Shown: positions 33,766-41,740 of the stretch, one piece after another
How positions within the stretch are numbered: the first letter of the stretch is position 1
Layout: every line of letters starts with the position of its first letter
Assembly (NCBI GenBank): GCA_002409585.1
Contig: DHNP01000029.1
Location: 4,542 to 68,541 of the forward strand
DNA: 64,000 nucleotides
From: Ruminococcaceae bacterium UBA5413
GTDB lineage: Bacteria > Bacillota > Clostridia > Oscillospirales > Acutalibacteraceae
Direction of reading: 5' to 3'
Position numbers and translations under genes: made by a program
The notes under the pieces: model-generated
What the model saw: the letters and a program-made list of their open reading frames with translations, nothing else
Told to the model about the DNA's origin: nothing
The model's database searches: none

Positions 33766-34486
33766 AGACCTGCATAAAAGCTTCAACACGCTTAACGGCG
33801 AAATAAATGTGCTTAAGGGCATAAACCAGGAAATAGAAAAAAGCGAAAAGGTCGTTATAGTCGGCCCGTCCGGCTCGGGTAAAAGCACTTTCCTGCGCTG
33901 CCTTAACCTTTTGGAGCAGCCGACAAGCGGCGAAATATGGTTTGAGGGCAGGCAGATAAACACCCCGTCGTGCGACATAAATAAGCTCCGCCGCAAAATG
34001 GGCATGGTCTTCCAGCACTTTAACCTTTTTCCGCACCTTACGGTTATGGAAAACATAACGCTTGCGCCGGTTACGCTCAAGCTTAAGACGCAGGAGGAGG
34101 CTGACGCCAGTGCGCTCACCCTTTTAAAGAGAGTCGGGCTTGAAGACAGGGCGCAGGCGTACCCAGGGCAGCTTTCAGGCGGACAGAAGCAGCGCATAGC
34201 CATAGTGCGCGCGCTTGCTATGGAGCCTGACGTTATGCTTTTTGACGAGCCTACGAGCGCTCTCGACCCCGAGATGGTCGGCGAAGTCCTTGAAGTTATG
34301 AAAGAGCTTGCGGTAGAGGGCATGACGATGGTCGTCGTAACGCATGAAATGGCCTTTGCAAAAGAAGTTGCCAACCGCGTGCTTTTTATGGACGACGGGC
34401 AGATACTTGAGGAGTCGAAGCCGGACGAATTTTTTGATAACCCGAAAAATCCCCGCCTTAAGGATTTTTTGTCAAAGGTGCTGTAA
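33752..34486 (+). CDS. polar amino-acid ABC transporter ATPase (GlnQ type)
   Basis: 244 residues from GTG 33752 ([11 protein letters not shown]), supported by AAAGGAGG at 33734-33741 inside the permease gene. Walker [10 protein letters not shown], signature LSGGQKQR, Walker [12 protein letters not shown] and the switch histidine in VVVTHEM are intact. Last gene of the three-gene amino-acid importer; the energy-coupling subunit on the inner face of the membrane. Confidence 0.96.
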   Translation: MITVKDLHKSFNTLNGEINVLKGINQEIEKSEKVVIVGPSGSGKSTFLRCLNLLEQPTSGEIWFEGRQINTPSCDINKLRRKMGMVFQHFNLFPHLTVMENITLAPVTLKLKTQEEADASALTLLKRVGLEDRAQAYPGQLSGGQKQRIAIVRALAMEPDVMLFDEPTSALDPEMVGEVLEVMKELAVEGMTMVVVTHEMAFAKEVANRVLFMDDGQILEESKPDEFFDNPKNPRLKDFLSKVL

Positions 34487-34572
34487 TTTTTCCGCCGGCG
34501 TGGTATACTGGGCATATAAGTCAAATTGCTTTCCGCTCTGCCATGGTAATTGTTTAAAAGGCGGTGTATTTG

Positions 34573-35466
34573 ATGCCGGCGGCTATAACTCACTATTTTG
34601 AAGCAAAAAAAGCATGGGATAAATTTTCGGCGGACAATGTCGGGGAGCCTTTCTCTGAAAATGCCTTCCTTTGGGGGGCACAGGGCCCCGACTTTTTCTT
34701 TTGCCACAACTTTTTGCCGTGGCGGAAAGGCGAAAGTCTCTGCCCGTATGCCTCGAAGCTGCACGGTGCGCTTCCGTCGCGCCTTTTGGGCATAATGCGC
34801 GGTTATGCGGTTTCGCACGGAGGCGACGCCGATATACGCTCCTACATTTATGGGTTTTTATGCCACTACAGTTTGGACAGGACGGCGCATCCATTTATTA
34901 ATTCAAACGTGGCAGATTTGAAAAAAATAATTTCAGGCAGGAGCGGTTCTTTTCTGCATTGCCAGATAGAGTCGGCTATAGACGTTATAGTACTGCGGGC
35001 GGAAACCGGCGCTCTGCCTACTGGCTTTGACCTGAAAAAAACGGTTCCGAAGGATTTTGCGGTTATGCAAAAGATATCCCGCATGTATACTTATGTACTC
35101 TTTAAACTTTTAGGAGATAAAGTGGACGAAAAAAATATTCTTCAGGCCGAGAAAGACTGCCGCCTTGCCTTCGGACTTTTAAACGACAGGACCACTTTCA
35201 AAAAGGGCTTCGTGGAGCGCATGGAAAAAAGGACGGGCAGGTATAACCACTCGTGCTGCATACGCGGCATATGTGAGGACGAAAAGTACGACTATGCAAA
35301 TATACTCCATAGCGAGTGGCGTTACCCTGAGGGCAGCGCCGTGACGAGGACTGAAAGCTTTTTTGATTTGTATGATAAGTCAGTGGACGAGAGTGCCGCG
35401 TTCATGCGCGCCTTTTACAGTACGGAGGATCTTAGCGCGCTGACGGGGGAAATTCCATTCGGATAA
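34573..35466 (+). CDS. zinc-dependent phospholipase C-like protein
   Basis: 297 residues from ATG 34573; AAGGCGGTG (34558-34566) is a good ribosome site. The N-terminal half resembles the zinc-dependent phospholipase C / S1-P1 nuclease-like fold (pfam Zn_dep_PLPC), with histidines at ITHYFEAKK, LHGALPS, GFLCHYSLDRTAHPF placed as metal ligands. There is no signal peptide, so a cytoplasmic enzyme is expected, unlike secreted phospholipase toxins. Many clostridial genomes encode such a protein without known substrate. Fold call moderate; reaction not assigned. Confidence 0.72.
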   Translation: MPAAITHYFEAKKAWDKFSADNVGEPFSENAFLWGAQGPDFFFCHNFLPWRKGESLCPYASKLHGALPSRLLGIMRGYAVSHGGDADIRSYIYGFLCHYSLDRTAHPFINSNVADLKKIISGRSGSFLHCQIESAIDVIVLRAETGALPTGFDLKKTVPKDFAVMQKISRMYTYVLFKLLGDKVDEKNILQAEKDCRLAFGLLNDRTTFKKGFVERMEKRTGRYNHSCCIRGICEDEKYDYANILHSEWRYPEGSAVTRTESFFDLYDKSVDESAAFMRAFYSTEDLSALTGEIPFG

Positions 35467-35487
35467 TTAAAGCAAGGGGGAACCATT

Positions 35488-35946
35488 GTGGACAAAATCG
35501 CGAGCTTCTGCGTTGACCACACTAAACTTTTGCCTGGTATTTATATATCGCGTATAGACGGCGATATAACGACTTACGACATACGTATGCGCAGGCCTAA
35601 CAAGCCGCCGTATATTGCCGTGCCCGCGCTGCACACCATAGAGCATCTTTTTGCCACTTTTGCGCGGAATTCGGAGTTTAAAGACAGCGTAATATATTTT
35701 GGGCCTATGGGATGCCGCACGGGCTGTTACTTTTTGCTGCGCGGTGTGAGCCATGAAGATGCCGTGAAACTTATTATCAGCATCTTCGGGCAGATTGCAT
35801 CTTATAAAGGCGAGATACCTGGGGCGAAAATCGGGGAATGCGGCAATTACCTTGACCATGACCTTGACGGGGCTGTAAGTGAAGCAAAGAAATTTCTTAA
35901 GGTTATACAGGGCTGGAACGCGGAAAAGCTCAAATACCCGTCCTGA
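35488..35946 (+). CDS. luxS: S-ribosylhomocysteine lyase
   Basis: 152 residues, the usual LuxS length. HTIEH (His49, Glu52, His53) and Cys118 (GECGNY) bind the metal, and Cys76 in GPMGCRTGCYF is the catalytic cysteine. It splits S-ribosylhomocysteine to homocysteine and DPD, the precursor of autoinducer-2. GTG start with CAAGGGGG upstream. It follows the phospholipase-like gene by 21 bases and may share its transcript. No pfs gene is adjacent. Confidence 0.97.
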   Translation: MDKIASFCVDHTKLLPGIYISRIDGDITTYDIRMRRPNKPPYIAVPALHTIEHLFATFARNSEFKDSVIYFGPMGCRTGCYFLLRGVSHEDAVKLIISIFGQIASYKGEIPGAKIGECGNYLDHDLDGAVSEAKKFLKVIQGWNAEKLKYPS

Positions 35947-35965
35947 CGGGGCAGACGCCTGACTT

Positions 35966-35998
35966 ACGGCGCCGCGTGCTGTATGCGGCGCCGTTTTT
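35966..35998 (+). terminator. intrinsic terminator after luxS
   Basis: ACGGCGCCGC (35966-35975) pairs perfectly with GCGGCGCCGT (35985-35994) and a TTTTT run follows. Confidence 0.9.
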
Positions 35999-36111
35999 GC
36001 GCCTGAAACAGCGGCGTATGCTTTGGAAGCGCGCGCAGAAAAGATTTCCGGTACAAGTTTCAAAAAAGGTGTTGCATAATTGTAACATTTGGGTTATTAT
36101 ATGATGTAAAG

Positions 36112-36127
36112 ATTACAAATTTGTAAT
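36112..36127. promoter_or_regulatory. 16-base palindrome upstream of the M23 peptidase gene
   Basis: ATTACAAATTTGTAAT is a perfect palindrome 60 bases before the start codon. A TGTAAC half-like site lies at 36081-36086. It may bind a dimeric regulator. The WalR pattern (two TGTWAH direct repeats 11 bases apart) does not fit. Confidence 0.4.
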
Positions 36128-36186
36128 TATTGTACGTGCATTAAAGCCGTTTTATATAGAATTCCCAACGAAAGGGTTATACCGAG

Positions 36187-37890
36187 ATGCTTTTTGAGAG
36201 CGCTTCCGATAAAAAGAGATATAAAACCGCGATGGCTGCCGCACATGTGCGGCTGTGCAGGTTCTTATATGTTGCGGGCATACAGAACATGCGGCTGCTT
36301 AAACGCGTAAAAAGGCGTTTCTGCCGTTTTGCCAAGCCTTTTTCGGATTATTTAAAGCGCATATATATTTCGTCCGTCGGAGTGAGCGTAAAGAAGTACA
36401 GGGACGAAAAAGCCTCCATAAGCTATGGCATTTCGGTTGCGAAAAAACGTTTTGCCGAAGCTAAAAAGTACGGCGTACCGCATGTTGTTAAGGAATTTTT
36501 TTCTGTGGCGAACAAAAGCTATAAGCTGCACAAGGGCTTTTTCACCGCGGTTTTTAATATAACCTTGCCAATCCTTTCGGTACTCCTGCTTGCTTTTACA
36601 GTCAATTACTGGAGCGGCCGTGACTTTGGCCTTGTGCTTGAAAACAGCGGCGAGCATATAGGCGTCATAGCAGACGAAAACACATACGAAAAAGCCACGC
36701 GCCTTGTAAGCCAGCGCATGGTGCATGACTCGGCGCAGGACGACGCAAAGATAGCGTTTGCTCCGGGGTTTAAGCTCGCTGTGACCGACGGCGATTACCT
36801 GACGTCCGGTTATGTATGCGACAGGCTTATTAAGCAGTCCGACGGCATAATCGAAGAAGCAAGCGGCCTTTATGTGGACGGGCAGATGGTGGGCGCGGTG
36901 AAAAGCAGCGCGGATATGCGCTATTTGCTGCAAAGCCTGCTTAACGCCGCCAAAAACGGGGGAAAAGGCATTACAGCGGAGTTTGCCCAAGACGTGGAAG
37001 TGGTAAGCGGGCTGTTCCCGACAACGTCGATAATTTCTACAGACAGTATGGGAAAGATGCTTTCCGGCACATCTAAGGATGCCGTGACTTATACCGTTAA
37101 AGACGGCGACACCGTTACTTCCATCGCGCAGGAGCATTCCATGACCGTAAGCCAGCTTAACGCCGTTAACGGGAACAGCCTCGGCGACTCCATACACCCC
37201 GGCGACTTGATAAAGATAGAGGTCGCCGTACCTAAAATGAGTATAAAGCTTTATAAAACGGAAACTTACAATGTAAGCCTACCGTACTCTACTATAACGA
37301 AAAACGATGATTCGCGTTATACGGATTACTCACAGGTCATAACGGAGGGTGTAAACGGTACTAAAAAATGCACTGACAAAGTGTGCACCGTAAACGGTGT
37401 GGAAACATCGCGGGAAAACGTCAGCACGGTCGTTACGCAGCAGCCCGTTGACAAGGTCGTGCTTACCGGAACAAAAAAGAAGCCTCAGACAGGAAGCGGC
37501 ATAAGCAGCGGCAGCCTCATGTGGCCTGTGCCGTCACTGCACACCATAACGACGTACTTCACGTGGCGGTGGGGAAGCTTCCATTACGGCATAGATATTT
37601 CAGGGCCGTCAGCATACGGCAAAACTATAGTAGCCGCGGACGGCGGCACGGTGTCGGCAGCGGGCTGGGGCGGCGGCTACGGCAACCGCGTTATAATAAA
37701 CCACGGCAACGGCCTTGTAACGGTGTACGGGCACGCGAGCAAAGTGCTGGTTTCCGCCGGACAGAAGGTTTCAAAGGGCCAGCCGATAGCAAGGGTAGGC
37801 AGTACGGGCAACTCTACAGGTCCCCACTGCCACTTTGAGGTAAGGAAGAACGGGACAAAGGTAGACCCGCTAAAGTATGTCTCAAATTAG
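36187..37890 (+). CDS. membrane-anchored LysM-G5-M23 cell-wall endopeptidase
   Basis: 567 residues. A basic cytoplasmic region (1-115) leads to one membrane helix (119-139), then an extracellular part. In order this has a spacer with a YabE-like look, a LysM module (YTVKDGDTVTSIAQ, about 300-345), a G5 domain (about 350-425) and an M23 (LytM) peptidase at 440-567. The zinc and active-site residues are present: His466 and Asp470 in HYGID, His547 and His549 in GPHCHFE. It should cut peptide cross-bridges of peptidoglycan near the membrane. An unusually long cytoplasmic tail may connect to a partner. Cell division, growth or sporulation use cannot be separated from sequence. Confidence 0.92.
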   Translation: MLFESASDKKRYKTAMAAAHVRLCRFLYVAGIQNMRLLKRVKRRFCRFAKPFSDYLKRIYISSVGVSVKKYRDEKASISYGISVAKKRFAEAKKYGVPHVVKEFFSVANKSYKLHKGFFTAVFNITLPILSVLLLAFTVNYWSGRDFGLVLENSGEHIGVIADENTYEKATRLVSQRMVHDSAQDDAKIAFAPGFKLAVTDGDYLTSGYVCDRLIKQSDGIIEEASGLYVDGQMVGAVKSSADMRYLLQSLLNAAKNGGKGITAEFAQDVEVVSGLFPTTSIISTDSMGKMLSGTSKDAVTYTVKDGDTVTSIAQEHSMTVSQLNAVNGNSLGDSIHPGDLIKIEVAVPKMSIKLYKTETYNVSLPYSTITKNDDSRYTDYSQVITEGVNGTKKCTDKVCTVNGVETSRENVSTVVTQQPVDKVVLTGTKKKPQTGSGISSGSLMWPVPSLHTITTYFTWRWGSFHYGIDISGPSAYGKTIVAADGGTVSAAGWGGGYGNRVIINHGNGLVTVYGHASKVLVSAGQKVSKGQPIARVGSTGNSTGPHCHFEVRKNGTKVDPLKYVSN

Positions 37891-37922
37891 GCTGTGCCAT
37901 ATTTGCCGGGCAAACATCGGGA

Positions 37923-37949
37923 GCGGTGATTTTTAAAAATTATCACCGC
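37923..37949. terminator. hairpin after the M23 gene, weak terminator
   Basis: GCGGTGAT (37923-37930) pairs with ATCACCGC (37942-37949), with an inner TTTTT/AAAAA stretch. There is no downstream T run, so efficiency is doubtful. Confidence 0.4.
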
Positions 37950-37991
37950 GCGATTTACAAGTAAAAGCAATGTATAAATTCTTGATTTTAC

Positions 37992-38020
37992 TTGTATATT
38001 ATTGCCGGCTATGATATAAT
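37992..38020 (+). promoter_or_regulatory. extended -10 promoter of rpsB
   Basis: TTGTAT (37992-37997), 17 bases, then TGATATAAT giving an extended -10 with TATAAT at 38015-38020. It leaves a leader of about 100 bases before rpsB. Confidence 0.8.
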
Positions 38021-38035
38021 AACTACCGATAACAC

Positions 38036-38080
38036 ACGCCGTAAGTTTGGCGTTTGGTGCCCTGAAAGGGGTTTTGCGCC
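38036..38080 (+). promoter_or_regulatory. structured leader of rpsB, possible autoregulation
   Basis: GGCGT (38049-38053) can pair upstream with ACGCC (38036-38040), and its GGCG can instead pair downstream with CGCC (38077-38080) around an inner CCC/GGG stem. Mutually exclusive pairings ahead of a ribosomal-protein gene suggest feedback by S2, which is known for rpsB leaders in other bacteria. The match here is structural only. Confidence 0.4.
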
Positions 38081-38127
38081 TTCAAAAAAACGCGGCGGAG
38101 GGTTAAAACCAAAGGAGGATTTTTATT

Positions 38128-38886
38128 ATGGCAGTAGTATCAATGAAGCAGCTTTTGGAGGCCGGCGTACATTTCGGCCACCAGACAAGAAGATGGAACC
38201 CTAAGATGAAAGAGTACATCTTCACGGAACGCAACGGCATTTATATCATCGATTTACAGAAAACCGTGCGTAAACTCGAAGAAGCCTACAAATTTGTCCG
38301 CGACCTTTCAATGGAGGGCAAGTCGGTGCTTTTCGTAGGTACTAAAAAGCAGGCGCAGGAGTCGATTAAGAGCGAGGCAGAGCGCGCAGGAGCCTTTTAT
38401 GTTAATGCACGCTGGCTCGGCGGCATGCTCACGAACTTTAAGACCATACGCCGCAGGATAGACCGCCTTAACCAGCTTAAAGCTATGGAAGAAGACGGGA
38501 CTTTTGACTTGCTTCCTAAGAAAGAAGTCGCAAAGCATAAGCTCGAAATTGAAAAGCTCGAAAAGTTCCTCGGCGGCATTAAAGACATGAAGCAGCTTCC
38601 GGGCGCTCTCTTTATAGTTGACCCGCGCAAGGAAAGGATAGCCGTTTCAGAAGCGAGGAAGCTCGACATACCGATAGTTTCCATAGTCGACACTAACTGT
38701 GACCCTGATGAGATTGACTATATTATCCCTGGCAACGATGATGCCATACGCGCCGTAAGGCTCATATCGGCAACCATGGCCAACGCTATTATAGAGGGTA
38801 AAGAGGGCCAGATGGGCGCAGCAGCCAAAGACGACGAGGCAGTGCAGGAAGCCGCCGCAGAAGATAAAACTGAAAAGGATGCATGA
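38128..38886 (+). CDS. rpsB: 30S ribosomal protein S2
   Basis: 252 residues. [50 protein letters not shown] and [25 protein letters not shown] are classic S2 blocks. The acidic C-terminal tail ([21 protein letters not shown]) is typical of Firmicutes. ATG start with AAAGGAGGA. tsf follows 76 bases later, the conserved rpsB-tsf pair. Confidence 0.98.
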   Translation: MAVVSMKQLLEAGVHFGHQTRRWNPKMKEYIFTERNGIYIIDLQKTVRKLEEAYKFVRDLSMEGKSVLFVGTKKQAQESIKSEAERAGAFYVNARWLGGMLTNFKTIRRRIDRLNQLKAMEEDGTFDLLPKKEVAKHKLEIEKLEKFLGGIKDMKQLPGALFIVDPRKERIAVSEARKLDIPIVSIVDTNCDPDEIDYIIPGNDDAIRAVRLISATMANAIIEGKEGQMGAAAKDDEAVQEAAAEDKTEKDA

Positions 38887-38962
38887 CGTAAGACACACTG
38901 CATCAGTTATAATTTTGATATAAATTTTTAAATTTCATTTACGGAGCGGAGGAAAACAGAGA

Positions 38963-39877
38963 ATGACTTTTACGGCAAAAGATGTTGCGGCGCTTCGGGC
39001 AAAAACAGGCTGCGGCATAATGGATTGTAAAAAGGCTTTGACAAAGGCAGACGGGGACGCCGCTAAGGCGATAGATTTTCTTCGTGAAAAGGGGCTTGCG
39101 ACGGCTGTTAAGAAATCCGGACGAATAGCCGCCGAAGGTATGGCGTATGCGGCCGTTAACGAAGCGGGCAATGTCGGAGCGGTCTTAGAGGTAAACGCCG
39201 AAACCGACTTTGTTGCGAGAAACGACGAGTTTAAAGGTTTCGTTAAAACCTGCGCGGAAACTATTATTGAAAGCAAACCTGCAGACTTGGACGCCCTGCT
39301 TAAGTGCAAAGCGGCCGGCTGCGACGGAACCGTAGATGCGCTTCTGAAAGAGAAAATCCAAAAAATCGGTGAAAATATTAAGGTACGCCGCTTTGATTAC
39401 AGGGAAGGCGTGCTTGGCACGTACATCCATGCAGGCGGCAAGATAGCGGTACTCGCAAAGTTTGACACAAGTGCGGACGTCGCGGCTAAGCCTGAGTTTA
39501 AGGAATACGCGGAAGATATCTGCATGCAGGTAGCGGCTTCAAATCCTAAGTACCTCGTTAAAAACATGGTGCCGGCTGAGGTCGTCGGCCACGAAAAGGA
39601 AATACTCAAGAAGCAGATTATAGATTCCGGCAAGCCGGAAAATATAGCTGAAAAAATCGTTATGGGCAGGCTTAACAAATTTTATAAGGAAATTTGCCTT
39701 GTGGATCAGCCGTTCATAAAAGACGATAAGCTTTCTGTACAGCAATACACTGACAACATCGCTAAAAAGCTTGGCGGCAAGATTGCAATCGTTGACTTTA
39801 TACGCTATGAAAAAAGCGAGGGCCTTGAAAAACGTCAGGATAACTTTGCTAAGGAAATTTCAGATATGCTGAAGTAA
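38963..39877 (+). CDS. tsf: translation elongation factor Ts
   Basis: 304 residues. N-terminal UBA-like domain with AALRAKTGCGIMDCKKALTKADGD, the core VNAETDFVARNDEFKGF, and the C-terminal LVDQPFIKDDKLSVQQY. It recharges EF-Tu with GTP. Start ATG 38963 after CGGAGGAAAAC. It ends at a good terminator, so rpsB-tsf forms one unit. Confidence 0.98.
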   Translation: MTFTAKDVAALRAKTGCGIMDCKKALTKADGDAAKAIDFLREKGLATAVKKSGRIAAEGMAYAAVNEAGNVGAVLEVNAETDFVARNDEFKGFVKTCAETIIESKPADLDALLKCKAAGCDGTVDALLKEKIQKIGENIKVRRFDYREGVLGTYIHAGGKIAVLAKFDTSADVAAKPEFKEYAEDICMQVAASNPKYLVKNMVPAEVVGHEKEILKKQIIDSGKPENIAEKIVMGRLNKFYKEICLVDQPFIKDDKLSVQQYTDNIAKKLGGKIAIVDFIRYEKSEGLEKRQDNFAKEISDMLK

Positions 39878-39903
39878 TTCAGCGCGGCGCAGCGTTAATA
39901 AAA

Positions 39904-39954
39904 GCCTCCATAAAAATGCTGGAGTTTCAGCAGATTTATGGAGGCGTATTTTTT
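39904..39954. terminator. intrinsic terminator after tsf
   Basis: GCCTCCATAAA (39904-39914) pairs with 39935-39945. An inner TGCTG/CAGCA stem closes part of the loop, and TTTTTT follows at 39949-39954. The minus strand also reads CTTTTATT after the stem, so it may serve the convergent cyclase gene. Confidence 0.88.
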
Positions 39955-40049
39955 ACAGCTGCGGGCTTTACCCGCGTGAAACATTATCCTTTGCATGGAA
40001 AGAATTACAGGCAAGCCTTGCGAAAACACTGCTTCTGCTGTTTTATCGG

Positions 40050-41372
40050 TTATTCGCCGGTTGTGGCGGGAACATTGTTTTTCTGAGGGTATTTATCCCA
40101 AAAACGTCCTCCGTATACAAAAAACTGGTTTTTGCCGTGCTTTTTAGAGTAATAAAGGGAGATGTCTGATTTTTTGTAAAGCTCGGAGTAATTTGAACCG
40201 TCATCAGGGTACAAAGCGACGCCGATGCTCCCGCTTATTTTGTAATTATCGTCTTCCAAATGTATTTTGCCGAACATTTCGCCCATTTTTTGAAGCTTGC
40301 TTATCAGTGTTTCAGGCGAGGCGTAGTCTTTCAGCAATACCAGAAATTCGTCGCCGCCTATGCGCCCGACTATGTCAGTCGACCTAAACAGGTTCTGCAG
40401 CTGCTGCGAAACCTTCATTAAAGCTATGTCGCCCTGTATATGGCCGTATGTATCGTTTATATGCTTGAAGTTATCTATGTCAACCATAATAACGGCGTGC
40501 CTTCCGCCTTTTCCTTTGCCCGCTAAGAAATCGTCTATAAGCGACTGCGTGACTTTTTTGTTATATATGCCGGTCAGGCCGTCTTTTTGAGATTCTTTAA
40601 ATATTTCAAGGTCGTGGCGCTTGCGCTCGTCTATATTCTTTACGTAACCTATAACTTTCAAGTTGCCCTTTTGGCTGTCGCTCAGCAGTATAACGGTAGC
40701 CGACACCCAAACATTCTTTTTGCCGGCTGTTTTTTGCCTGTACTCGAGTTCGACTTCTGTTGCATCTGTTTCGCGAAGGCACTTCATAAGGTTGCCGCGT
40801 GAAAATGCGTCTTTGAAATCCTGCGCATCGTCCTCATACACGGCGTTATCTGCCAAGGCTGTTATAAACTCGTCAAACATTTCTGTATTTAAAAAAGGAA
40901 AAGTCTGCGCGTATTTTTCCTGCCCGTAAATTACCCTGTTATGTGTGAGGTCGGCCTCAAATATCCGTTCGCATGTAAGCTCCAGCGCGGAACGGTATAT
41001 CCTTTCATTTTCGTACAGCGTAGTCATAAGCTGGCGGTTTTTCATAAGCTCTTCGGTTTGATTTTCAACGCAGTCCATAAACTGGTTGAAAGAAACTGCC
41101 AAAGCGTAAAACGTCTTGTTGCGTACACTGCACCAAAAGCGCGCGTGGTAATCACCGCTTATGGCCCTTTTAAGCGTGCATGAAAAATCCCTTTTAGGTA
41201 TTTCAACTAAAATATACCACATTATGCGTATGCAGGCCGCGGTAATTATAAGTGGCAATATTGCGGAAAGCGGGCTGCACGAAAAAAACAAAACGATAAA
41301 TGCTGGAATGAGTGCGAGCAGCATGTAGTAGAAGCTTGTGTTTTGCGCTTTCTTTGACCCAATGGCTTTCAT
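40050..41372 (-). CDS. membrane-bound PAS-GGDEF diguanylate cyclase
   Basis: 440 residues. Two membrane helices (about 14-31 and 36-55) are followed by a HAMP/coiled stretch, a PAS domain (about 120-250) and a GGDEF domain from about 262. The active-site motif is intact (RIGGDEF, 339-343). An inhibitory I-site RSTD (330-333) sits exactly five residues before it, so product inhibition is likely. It makes cyclic di-GMP from two GTP. ATG start with GGGAGG. Its leader carries a c-di-GMP-I riboswitch, making a second feedback layer. Confidence 0.95.
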   Translation of the reverse strand: MKAIGSKKAQNTSFYYMLLALIPAFIVLFFSCSPLSAILPLIITAACIRIMWYILVEIPKRDFSCTLKRAISGDYHARFWCSVRNKTFYALAVSFNQFMDCVENQTEELMKNRQLMTTLYENERIYRSALELTCERIFEADLTHNRVIYGQEKYAQTFPFLNTEMFDEFITALADNAVYEDDAQDFKDAFSRGNLMKCLRETDATEVELEYRQKTAGKKNVWVSATVILLSDSQKGNLKVIGYVKNIDERKRHDLEIFKESQKDGLTGIYNKKVTQSLIDDFLAGKGKGGRHAVIMVDIDNFKHINDTYGHIQGDIALMKVSQQLQNLFRSTDIVGRIGGDEFLVLLKDYASPETLISKLQKMGEMFGKIHLEDDNYKISGSIGVALYPDDGSNYSELYKKSDISLYYSKKHGKNQFFVYGGRFWDKYPQKNNVPATTGE

Positions 41373-41413
41373 TGCTAAAGAACCTCCCGTATACAGCGCA
41401 TAACTGTATCGAT

Positions 41414-41500
41414 GTGCAACCGGCTGGCATGCCCGATGACACAGGTTTAGCCCCTTGGCTTTGCGCCGCCGGCTTTTGCCGGTTTTGCCCTTTTACATGG
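41414..41500 (-). promoter_or_regulatory. c-di-GMP-I (GEMM-I) riboswitch
   Basis: Read on the minus strand from 41490: GGGCAAAACC, a CCGGC/GCCGG stem with an A-rich loop, GGCGCAAAGCC, then GGGGCTAAACC, a variable stem (TGTGTCATCGGGCATGCCAG) and GCCGGTTGC. These match the conserved GGGCAAA, GACGCAAAGCC, CTAAACC and GCCGGGTTGC blocks of the GEMM-I aptamer in order and spacing. Only about 40 bases separate it from the start codon of the diguanylate cyclase. They hold an ATACAG/CTGTAT hairpin just before GGGAGG, so control is probably on translation. Confidence 0.87.
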
Positions 41501-41740
41501 TGGCAGGTTTAAAGAAAAAAGTGGTACAATAAATACTATAAATAGATAAAACAGTTGTACAATATATGTAAAATAACTAAATTTATAATACAGCAAAGAA
41601 ATTATAAAATCAAGTTAATGTTGCACAAGATTTATAATAAAATATTGTAAACATTTATTTAGTGCAATTTCGACAAATACTTTCAAATAATACCACTTTT
41701 ATTGTCAAATAAGCCAATTTAGAGTCGCCGCAAGAAAGTA
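41501..41740. other. AT-rich spacer upstream of the riboswitch
   Basis: No gene seen. On the minus strand it must hold the cyclase promoter; TTGTAC with TATAGT 16 bases on (about 41535-41562) is a candidate only. Confidence 0.45.

Noticed and set aside
33346..34818. 490-codon minus-strand open frame
   Set aside because: It lies fully antisense to the amino-acid permease, ATPase and the next gene, all with strong family motifs, and its translation matches nothing.
36081..36136. WalR-type tandem TGTWAH site before the M23 gene
   Set aside because: Half-sites do not occur as direct repeats with 11-base period; only the palindrome stands out.
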